From assembly GCA_025362975.1 (NCBI GenBank), contig JANYES010000018.1, positions 211,309-250,484 on the forward strand: 39,176 bases of DNA, read 5' to 3'. Below, in pieces: positions 1 through 5,429 of the stretch (its first letter is position 1; each line of letters begins with the position of its first letter). The notes under the pieces are model-generated. The model searched no databases. It was not told where the DNA came from and saw only the letters and a list, made by a program, of their open reading frames with translations. Both the position numbers and the translations under genes were made by a program. Source of the stretch: Alphaproteobacteria bacterium (GTDB lineage Bacteria; Pseudomonadota; Alphaproteobacteria; Rickettsiales; SXRF01).

Positions 1-272
1 GCGTTCAATCATGGGTTCGATGCGAAGACGTATCTCGATGCGGTGCCGCGCAAGCGCGTGGCGTATATGCATCTGGCGGGGCATCGGAACAAGGGCACGC
101 ATATTATCGACACGCATGATGATTTTGTAAGCGCAGGCGTGTGGGAATTGTATCGCTATGCGATGAAGAAATTTCGCGATGTGCCGGTGATGATAGAGTG
201 GACGGAAATGTGCCGCAGTTCGATGTATTGCTCGGCGAGCTGGATAAGGCGAGGGCGCTGGCGGATGGGTGA
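1..272 (+). CDS. bufB: MNIO-family (DUF692) oxidative enzyme, 3' end only, with a frameshift
   Basis: The window opens inside this gene, so only the last ~90 residues are visible. The reading frame from base 1 gives AFNHGFDAKTYLDAVPRKRV, then MHLAGH, the IDTHD motif and VPVMIEW. This is the C-terminal part of the TIM-barrel MNIO/DUF692 family, whose members use iron to modify cysteines in RiPP-type peptides such as bufferins. After the Trp codon at 199-201 the frame breaks. Reading from base 201 in the next frame restores the family ending (DGNVPQFDVLLGELDKARAL) up to a TGA at 270-272, so one G of a GGG run appears to be missing. Without that repair the frame runs on into bufC and mimics a fusion protein. 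The precursor peptide gene (bufA) would lie upstream of the window. Family assignment is strong. Whether the deletion is real cannot be told from here. Confidence 0.8.
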
Positions 273-1032
273 ATATGCGGCATTGCTGGACGGGATGCTG
301 GAGGCGTTGCTCAGTCATGACGAGCCGAAGGCGGATGAGTTGTTTCGCAGCGGTAAATCGCTGTCGCCGCGCGACCAGCTCGGCGTGTATGTGCATGGGT
401 ATCGGCATCGGTTGAATAAAACGGTGAGGAATATTTATTCGGCGTTGCGGCTGGTGATGGGGGACGGCGAATTTGGCGCGGCGCTGGATTGTTTTATTGC
501 GACGGTGCCTTCACGGTATTTCAACATCGATAAATATGCGCTGGCGTTTGGAGAATATGTGGCGCAGGAGGCGGATGATGTGCTGGTGGCGGAAGTGGCG
601 GCGCTCGAGCGCACGATGCGCGAAGTGTATCATCTGCCGGAAAGTCCGGCGCTGGAAGAAGAGTGGCTGGCGCGGCAGACGCCGGAGTCGTTGACAAATG
701 CGTCGTTTACGCTTCGCACGGCGTCGCGGTTGATGGCGTTTGCGCATCCGGTCGCGGATGTGGTGATTGCGCTTCGGGAAGGGCTGGATGCTGATGAGCC
801 GAATGCGGGGCGGCAATTCGTGATGGTGCTGCGCGATCAAGGCGAGATGCAATGTGTGCGGCTGGAGGCGGCGGAGTATGTGCTGCTGGGATTGATTGCT
901 GAAGGGTGTACGCTTGGGATGGCGCTAGGCAACGCCGTGTTTGTGCCGTTTGTGGATGAAGGGTTGGAGGTGCGTTTCCGGCAATGGTTTGCGCGCTGGG
1001 TGAGCGAGGGATTTTTATCGCTTGGGGTGTGA
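265..1032 (+). CDS. bufC: BufC/HvfC-like partner protein (DUF2063-type)
   Basis: A 255-residue protein starting at ATG 265, overlapping the restored bufB stop by eight bases (ATGGGTGA). The N-terminal half (residues ~1-100) has the helical pattern of the DUF2063 putative DNA-binding family, including the YVHGYRHRLNKTVRN segment. The C-terminal half matches the less conserved part of BufC/HvfC. In characterised bufferin systems BufC is the partner that presents the precursor peptide to the BufB enzyme. The immediate downstream position and overlap fit that operon. A longer reading from GTG 43 exists only because of the one-base deletion in bufB, and residues encoded before 265 are MNIO sequence, not BufC. 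The family call is good; the peptide substrate is unknown because bufA is outside the window. Confidence 0.72.
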   Translation: MGEYAALLDGMLEALLSHDEPKADELFRSGKSLSPRDQLGVYVHGYRHRLNKTVRNIYSALRLVMGDGEFGAALDCFIATVPSRYFNIDKYALAFGEYVAQEADDVLVAEVAALERTMREVYHLPESPALEEEWLARQTPESLTNASFTLRTASRLMAFAHPVADVVIALREGLDADEPNAGRQFVMVLRDQGEMQCVRLEAAEYVLLGLIAEGCTLGMALGNAVFVPFVDEGLEVRFRQWFARWVSEGFLSLGV

Positions 1033-1072
1033 GGGTATTGGTTTCTTGAAGCATCATACTATCAGGCTATCA

Positions 1073-1096
1073 CCCTGTCATGCGCCGGGGTGACAA
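1073..1096 (+). repeat. Short palindromic repeat, copy 1
   Basis: This 24-base unit differs at only two positions from 9345-9368. It contains CCCTG...CGGGG and GTCA...TGAC dyads, so it can form a hairpin. GTCAT at 1078-1082 is also mirrored by AATGAC at 1111-1116, enlarging the dyad. It sits in the 130-base non-coding stretch between bufC and the DUF423 frame. Confidence 0.6.
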
Positions 1097-1164
1097 TTTG
1101 TTTCGTGGGGAATGACGACCCGTTGAATGGCGGCGAATCGTTTTCTTGGGTGTAGGTTTCGCTT

Positions 1165-1500
1165 TTAGCGCTTGGCAAAAGCGACGCTTAGCCATGCTCC
1201 CATGAAGCTTATGCCGCCGAAGGGGGCGACGTGGGTGGCGGCCGGGTAGAGGTTGAGGCCTTTTAGGTAGAGGGAAAAACAGAAGCAGATGGTGCCGCTG
1301 AGGATTAGATAGCGGGCGAGGGTGTAAGCGGTGCCTTGCTTGTCGCTGAGCCAGAGCAGGAGCAGCGCGTGCAGGAGCTGGTAGAGCGAGGCTTTTTCAA
1401 CTAAGGCGGAAAGGGCCGGGTCGGATACTGCGTGGGCGCCTGCGGCACCGAAGGCGATGGCGATGAAGCCGCTCGCACCGGCGGTGGTGCGCCAGTGATG
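1165..1500 (-). pseudogene. DUF423 small membrane protein lacking a start codon
   Basis: The minus-strand frame ending in TAA at 1165-1167 reads as a DUF423/YwdK-type protein of about 110 residues. An N-terminal FGAAGAHA motif is followed by SLYQLLHALLLL, a hydrophobic segment ILSGTICFCFSLYL and the typical APFGGISFMGAW ending, giving about four membrane helices. No ATG, GTG or TTG occurs in this frame at the expected N-terminus near 1500, nor for more than 100 bases upstream, where the frame runs through the neighbouring 75-residue gene. Either the start was lost, or the frame is reached from the upstream gene: it is +1 relative to it, and the upstream TAA is at 1502-1504. No ribosome binding site is visible. 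The function of DUF423 proteins is unknown. The family match is good; whether it is expressed is doubtful. Confidence 0.65.
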
Positions 1501-1501
1501 G

Positions 1502-1729
1502 TTAGGCGCCGGGTTGGGCGGGCGGTTGGTTTTCTTGCTGCTTGGCGGTGTTGTTGGCGGCCAGATGCGATTGCGCTTCCTTGCTGAGATCGACCTGCAC
1601 GGCGGGGCCGAACTTGTCGGGCGCGGGGGATTTGGCTTCGGTGCTGGCGGCTTCTTGTTTTTTGGGCGCTTCGGTTTTAGCGGCTTGTTGGGCGGGGGCG
1701 GATTGGGTGGCGGTGCTGACGGTGCTCAT
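1502..1729 (-). CDS. Small Ala/Pro/Gln-rich hypothetical protein (75 aa)
   Basis: The start at ATG 1729 is favoured over an upstream ATG because an AGGAGA Shine-Dalgarno sequence lies five bases before it (1735-1740 on the complement). The product begins MSTVSTATQSAPAQQAAK, has no membrane segment or signal peptide, and is mostly disordered-looking. The only ordered-looking piece is VQVDLSKEAQSHLAANN, an amphipathic stretch. No known family was recognised. A TTAA-N7-TTAA element lies about 100 bases upstream. Its stop codon abuts the start-less DUF423 frame, one base out of phase. Confidence 0.6.
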   Translation of the reverse strand: MSTVSTATQSAPAQQAAKTEAPKKQEAASTEAKSPAPDKFGPAVQVDLSKEAQSHLAANNTAKQQENQPPAQPGA

Positions 1730-1831
1730 GATTGTCTCCTGTTTTTGTTTTTGTGGACGTTTATTATACCATGCCAATAGTGCACGGACAGGGGTTTTAG
1801 CGGGTTTATTTGGGGCAAGGGGGCGGTTTTA

Positions 1832-1846
1832 TTAACCTTTTGTTAA
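1832..1846. promoter_or_regulatory. CtrA-type box TTAA-N7-TTAA
   Basis: The sequence TTAACCTTTTGTTAA has two TTAA half-sites separated by seven bases, the full consensus bound by the alphaproteobacterial cell-cycle regulator CtrA. It lies 103 bases upstream of the 75-residue gene and touches the stop codon of the next gene upstream. Binding is inferred from the motif only. Confidence 0.45.
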
Positions 1847-2772
1847 TTTAAACTGGGGCTGGCCCGCCGTGAGCGCTCGTCGAGGCGGTTTTCAACTTCG
1901 GTGCAGACCATCTCGTCGACCAAGCCGCGCACGGAATCGTCGGCTTTGAGAACGGGTTTGAGCACTTCGTCGATTTTGCCCATGAGCGGGTCTCTGTTGG
2001 TAGCGCGCAGGGATTCGTTGCGGGTGCGAGGCCATGCAGCGACGCCGTCTTTACCCGTGGCGCCGTTGGCGATGGTTTTGGCGGCTTCGTCGCGAAGCTC
2101 AGGCGTGTCGAAATATTTAGCGGGCAGGCGCGATTTGACGGCGATGACCATTTCAGTTTCCAGCTCGGCGGGTGATTTTTCAGCGGCGCGTTTTTGCGGC
2201 GGGGATTTTTTCTGGAGTTTGTCGGCGCGGCTGGTGGGCAGCACTTCGTCGGCAGATTTTTGCAGCACGTCGAGCTTGGTGTAGAGGTCGTCGACGATCT
2301 CGGAGGTTCTGGTGGCGGTGGGAATGCCGATTTCGGCGTTGACGGCACGGAGGATATTGGCGATTTCCTGCGCAAGGGCGTGAGAATCGAATTTGCCTTC
2401 GTGGTCGGAGTGGCCTTTTTCGGCGCGGATGGCGACACCTTCGCGCTCTTCGTCATAATTATGCATGGTACGGATGGCGGTGGCGACGCGTTTTTTCTCG
2501 CCGCTGCCGACGTCGTCGCCCATGACCTGAAGCGAGTAACCTTTGCTGCGCAGCGCGTCTTCGACGATGGCGAGGAGCTTGTCGGCGACGGACGGTTCGT
2601 TGTTGAGTTCGCCTTTTTCAACCTTGAGCAGCCAGTCGCTTTCGGAGGCGAAGTTGAGGCGGATTTCGGCAGTTTCGTCCCACCCGGCTTTCACTTCGGA
2701 AACAGTGGCTTTGAACTTGCCTACTTCGATGGTCTGGGCTGGTGTGGGATTCTGGTCGTGACGGTTCTTCAT
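1843..2772 (-). CDS. Hypothetical protein (309 aa)
   Basis: Starts at ATG 2772 behind a purine-rich GGGGGGGAG tract. No signal peptide or membrane helix is visible; the protein is charged and probably cytoplasmic. Residues ~15-160 look folded, with alternating strand-like and helical stretches (VGKFKATVSEVKAG, EIRLNFASESDWLLKVEKGE). Residues ~185-215 are a Lys/Pro/Ala-rich linker. The C-terminal ~100 residues are helical and acidic, ending in Arg/Ser-rich sequence. No known domain was recognised. A perfect TTAA-N7-TTAACC element lies about 70 bases upstream. Codon use matches its neighbours, so it is probably a genuine lineage-specific gene. Confidence 0.65.
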   Translation of the reverse strand: MKNRHDQNPTPAQTIEVGKFKATVSEVKAGWDETAEIRLNFASESDWLLKVEKGELNNEPSVADKLLAIVEDALRSKGYSLQVMGDDVGSGEKKRVATAIRTMHNYDEEREGVAIRAEKGHSDHEGKFDSHALAQEIANILRAVNAEIGIPTATRTSEIVDDLYTKLDVLQKSADEVLPTSRADKLQKKSPPQKRAAEKSPAELETEMVIAVKSRLPAKYFDTPELRDEAAKTIANGATGKDGVAAWPRTRNESLRATNRDPLMGKIDEVLKPVLKADDSVRGLVDEMVCTEVENRLDERSRRASPSLN

Positions 2773-2840
2773 GGCTCCCCCCCCGGATGCGTATGAGATT
2801 CACTTGATCAACGACACCGTAGCATGAAAAGACAGTGGCA

Positions 2841-2857
2841 TTAAAGCTTTTTTAACC
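2841..2857. promoter_or_regulatory. CtrA-type box TTAA-N7-TTAACC
   Basis: TTAA at 2841-2844 and TTAACC at 2852-2857 are separated by exactly seven bases, a perfect CtrA-type motif. It lies 69-85 bases upstream of the 309-residue gene on the complement, a suitable promoter position. A second dyad, GATAC-AAAA-GTATC at 2860-2873, is adjacent and could be another operator. Confidence 0.5.
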
Positions 2858-2889
2858 ACGATACAAAAGTATCAAACAATACAGAGAGG

Positions 2890-3501
2890 CTAGCGGGCGC
2901 GCTCGGCGTATTTTCCGCGCGGGTTGGCTTCGGCGAGGGCGGCTTCGACGGGGGTGAACATGGCGTCGAGGCCGCTCACGAGGTCGGCGACGTTCTTTTC
3001 ACCCTCGGGGCCCTTGGCGATGTCGGCGATGGTGTCGGAGCTGGGATTTTTCTTAAGGGTGAGGCCGAGGCCGATGATAAGTGAAGGTAGGCCAATGGTG
3101 GTTTCCGCAATGATTTCGATGCATTTTTCCAGCGAGATGGGCGGAAGGCTGGTTGCGGCATCGGCGAAGCTGTGGGTAGCCATGCCGGTGGAAACGATAC
3201 CTAGTGAAAGCATAATGCCGCCGGCGATGCCTTCGAGGATTTCGCGGCGGTTGCTTGAATAGATGGCTTTGGCAAGGGAATGGGCTTCGCGTTTGGAGAG
3301 TTCGACGGGGGCCGGGTTCATCATGCCCATGTCGAGATCGTCGCGGCGGTCGCTGATTTTTTGCCAGAAGGATTCGAAGGCCTCGAAGCCGTATTGCTCA
3401 ATGTGGTAGGTGATGAAACGCTTGCCGACGCTGTTGGGGCGGCGTTTGATGTAGTCGAGGAAAACTTTATCTTCTTCTTCGAGGATGTCTTTCTTGGCCA
3501 T
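2890..3501 (-). CDS. Hypothetical protein with two hydrophobic segments (203 aa)
   Basis: Starts at ATG 3501 after an AAGGGGGC ribosome binding site. Residues 1-85 are charged and soluble (KVFLDYIKRRPNSVGKRFIT). Two hydrophobic stretches follow: one around residues 90-110 (LEGIAGGIMLSLGIVSTGMA) and one around 130-150 (TTIGLPSLIIGLGLTL). They could form a membrane hairpin. The C-terminal ~50 residues are acidic then basic. No family was recognised. Gene order and orientation match the 309- and 75-residue genes downstream, and a TTAA-N6-TTAAC element precedes it, suggesting shared control of the three. Confidence 0.62.
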   Translation of the reverse strand: MAKKDILEEEDKVFLDYIKRRPNSVGKRFITYHIEQYGFEAFESFWQKISDRRDDLDMGMMNPAPVELSKREAHSLAKAIYSSNRREILEGIAGGIMLSLGIVSTGMATHSFADAATSLPPISLEKCIEIIAETTIGLPSLIIGLGLTLKKNPSSDTIADIAKGPEGEKNVADLVSGLDAMFTPVEAALAEANPRGKYAERAR

Positions 3502-3519
3502 TTTTTAGCCCCCTTGTTA

Positions 3520-3533
3520 TTAAGTTTTTTTAA
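3520..3533. promoter_or_regulatory. Near-CtrA element TTAA-N6-TTAA
   Basis: Two TTAA half-sites are separated by six bases, one short of the CtrA spacing, so this is weaker evidence than the boxes at 1832 and 2841. It lies in the divergent region, 19-32 bases upstream of the 203-residue gene and about 70 bases upstream of the polymerase gene. Confidence 0.25.
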
Positions 3534-3552
3534 CTAATAGTCGGCGCGCCGG

Positions 3553-3595
3553 GCTTGCGCAAGCGCTTTGACAAACGCGGCGATGGGCGTACACT
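3553..3595 (+). promoter_or_regulatory. Candidate promoter with palindrome; leaderless start
   Basis: A -35 box TTGACA (3568-3573) and a -10 box TACACT (3590-3595) are 16 bases apart. Transcription would begin at or very near the ATG at 3602, giving a leaderless mRNA; indeed no Shine-Dalgarno sequence is present. A perfect 12-base palindrome GCTTGCGCAAGC (3553-3564) sits just upstream of the -35 box and could be an operator. It does not resemble the alphaproteobacterial LexA site. Confidence 0.45.
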
Positions 3596-3601
3596 TGCGC
3601 C

Positions 3602-4885
3602 ATGCCCCCGATCAACGACCCCAACACCGTAGCCACGCTGCGCTGGCTGTATGTCGACTTCAATAGCTATTTCGCTTCGGTGGAACAGCAGTTGCAGCCG
3701 CATCTGCGCGGGCGTCCCGTGGCGGTGATTCCGGTGGATACGGATTCGACGAGCGCGATTGCGGCGTCGTATGAGGCGAAGGCGTTCGGGGTGAAAACGG
3801 GCACGCCGGTGTGGGAGGCGAAAAAGATGTGCCCGGGGTTGGTGTGCGTGGTGGCGAATCATGAGAAATATGTGCGGTATCACCAGAAGATTCTGGTGGA
3901 GGTGGATAAGCATATTCCGGTGACGGCGGTGTGCTCGATTGATGAGGTGGCGTGTAAGCTGATGGATAATGAAACCTCGGTGGAGCGCGTGACGCAGATT
4001 GCGATGGCGATCAAGAAGGGGTTGCGCGAGCATGTGGGCGAGTTCGTGAAATGCTCGATCGGGGTGGCGCCGAATAAGTATCTCGCGAAGGTGGCGACGG
4101 ATTTGGAGAAGCCGGACGGGTTTACGATCATTCATGGGCAGGAATTGCCGGGGCCGCTTATGGGGCTGAAGCTTACGGATTTGCCGGGTATTGGCAGGAA
4201 TATGGAGGTGCGCCTGCGCCGGGCGGGCGTAATCAATATGGATGTGTTATGGAGCTTGGATGCGAAGCATATGCGGCGTGTGTGGGGAAGCATCTGGGGG
4301 GAGAAGATGTGGTATTATCTGCGCGGGGTGGATTTGCCGGATGAGGAGACGCATCGTAGCTCGGTGGGGCATAGCCATGTGATGGCGCCTGAGCTGCGCA
4401 TGCCGGTGAAAGCGCGGTATGTGGGGCGCAGGTTGCTGCTGAAAGCGGCGGCGCGGCTGCGGCGCATGGATTATTACACGACGTGCATGTCGTTTTCGAT
4501 GCGGTGCGAAAATGGACTGCGCTATGCGCGCGGGGCGCAGTTTTACCGGGTGCAGGATAGTTTGATGCTGTTGCAGGTGTTCGAGGCGTTATGGGTGGAG
4601 GCGGTTGGGGCGGCGGGGAATGAGCCGATAAAGAAAGTGTCGGTGGTGCTGCATGGGCTGGTGCCTGCGGCGGATGCGCAGCCGGAACTGCTGGATGTGC
4701 TGCCGGAATCAGGGGCGAAGGAGCGGAAGAAGGCGGAGCGGGTGTCGAGGGCGATGGATAAGCTGAACCAGAAATACGGGCGCGACAGCGTGGCGCTGGG
4801 GATGCTGCCGGCGCAAGGGAAGAATTTTTCCGGGACGAAGGTGGCGTTTACGCGGATTCCGGATGTGGAAGAGTTTTTCGAGTAG
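3602..4885 (+). CDS. Y-family DNA polymerase (DinB/UmuC type)
   Basis: A 427-residue lesion-bypass type polymerase. The first metal-binding motif is LYVDFNSYFASVEQQ near residues 16-30 and the second is CSIDEVAC near 115-122, so the catalytic acidic residues are present, unlike in ImuB. SIGVAPNKYLAKVATD and the helix-hairpin-helix PGIGRNMEVRLR (near 200) complete the palm and thumb. The last ~160 residues form the little-finger region and end in a KYGRDSVALG motif as in UmuC/DinB relatives. No clear beta-clamp motif is seen at the C-terminus. No umuD, imuA or dnaE2 gene is adjacent, so its accessory factors lie elsewhere. It probably acts in error-prone replication past DNA damage. Assignment to the DinB or UmuC subfamily is not certain. 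Confidence 0.88.
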   Translation: MPPINDPNTVATLRWLYVDFNSYFASVEQQLQPHLRGRPVAVIPVDTDSTSAIAASYEAKAFGVKTGTPVWEAKKMCPGLVCVVANHEKYVRYHQKILVEVDKHIPVTAVCSIDEVACKLMDNETSVERVTQIAMAIKKGLREHVGEFVKCSIGVAPNKYLAKVATDLEKPDGFTIIHGQELPGPLMGLKLTDLPGIGRNMEVRLRRAGVINMDVLWSLDAKHMRRVWGSIWGEKMWYYLRGVDLPDEETHRSSVGHSHVMAPELRMPVKARYVGRRLLLKAAARLRRMDYYTTCMSFSMRCENGLRYARGAQFYRVQDSLMLLQVFEALWVEAVGAAGNEPIKKVSVVLHGLVPAADAQPELLDVLPESGAKERKKAERVSRAMDKLNQKYGRDSVALGMLPAQGKNFSGTKVAFTRIPDVEEFFE

Positions 4886-5183
4886 GGTTTTTATCTACAT
4901 TTCTACACATTTCTACACATTTTTCTCTGTTTCATGTCCGTTTAAATAAAGGTGGGCGCGCCCATTTATTGTGGAGGTGCCAGTGAAAGGCGCAAGGTGT
5001 ACCCAATGCGCCTTTGCCGCCGCAGCTCCTTGCATGGCTGATGGCGGGCTTTTTGTACGGCCGTACTGTGTTTAGGAGAACATGGGGTGGCGTGGTCGGG
5101 AAGGGGGATTTTGGAATAAAAGATATTTTGTTCGATTGTTAGGGTAGGCAAATTTTCCTACACCCCATTACCGTTATGCGTCA
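4886..5183. other. Intergenic region rich in repeats and hairpins
   Basis: No convincing gene. It holds two and a half tandem CTACACATTT units just after the polymerase stop, then an AATAAA...TTTATT dyad around GGGCGCGCCC (4945-4970). A strong hairpin follows with perfect 9-base arms AAAGGCGCA (4986-4994) and TGCGCCTTT (5007-5015). A 12-base palindrome GTACGGCCGTAC lies at 5055-5066. A 30-codon GTG frame (4983-5075) has a GGAGG in front but overlaps the hairpin and has no other support. The hairpins lack the T-runs of simple terminators. A structured RNA is possible but not shown. Confidence 0.4.
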
Positions 5184-5229
5184 CGCTTACCCAATCTGCT
5201 TCTGCAGCTCCACATATGACTTCAAATCG
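5184..5229 (-). pseudogene. Degenerate duplicate of the ABC-F gene 3' end
   Basis: On the minus strand this segment reads DLKSYVELQKQIG followed by a stop. The C-terminus of the neighbouring ABC-F protein reads DLTKSYEELQKQIG. Over 34 bases the two nucleotide sequences differ at about six positions. It is therefore a remnant of a partial duplication of the ABC-F 3' end, and the palindromic repeat lies between remnant and gene. Confidence 0.6.
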
Positions 5230-5232
5230 CTT

Positions 5233-5344
5233 CGTCATTCCCGCGCAGGCGGGAATCCAATACACCTCGCGGTAGCGAGGGGGGAAGACTCTTCCCGGCG
5301 CAGACGCGCCTTCGCATTGGATCCCCGCCTGCGCGGGGATTACG
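5233..5344. repeat. Modular palindromic repeat, copy A
   Basis: A 112-base element with 29-base terminal arms (5233-5261 and 5316-5344) that are near-perfect inverted copies. The centre has further stems: CCTCGC-GGTA-GCGAGG (5265-5280) and GGGAAG-ACT-CTTCCC. The central right part, from ACTCTTCCC to CATTGGA, is identical over 34 bases to copy B at 19209-19242. The arm translates as the RHSRAGGNP-type peptide that such dispersed repeats often give. It carries no transposase gene. It lies downstream of the ABC-F gene. Confidence 0.85.
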
Positions 5345-5429
5345 GGGTGGGCTATGGTTTCTAACGGTGAAGAACGGTATCTATTTTAGGGTGAGGAAGG
5401 CTTTGGGCATTGCCTTTGCCGGATAACGG

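Noticed and set aside
43-1032. Single 329-residue fusion protein of MNIO C-terminus and BufC
   Set aside because: Residues 53-75 are out-of-frame sequence; shifting the frame at 201 restores the MNIO ending and its own stop, so the fusion is an artefact of a one-base deletion.
4983-5075. 30-codon GTG frame with a GGAGG in front
   Set aside because: It overlaps a perfect hairpin and has no family match or other support; kept only as a remark in the intergenic entry.
5233-5344. Repeat A as a CRISPR unit or a simple terminator
   Set aside because: There is only one unit at the site with no spacers, and the hairpin has no T-run; matching copies at 19158 and 27671 show it is a dispersed element.
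5176-5364. 62-residue frame over repeat A
   Set aside because: The translation (RHSRAGGNP type) is the usual spurious product of dispersed palindromic repeats.
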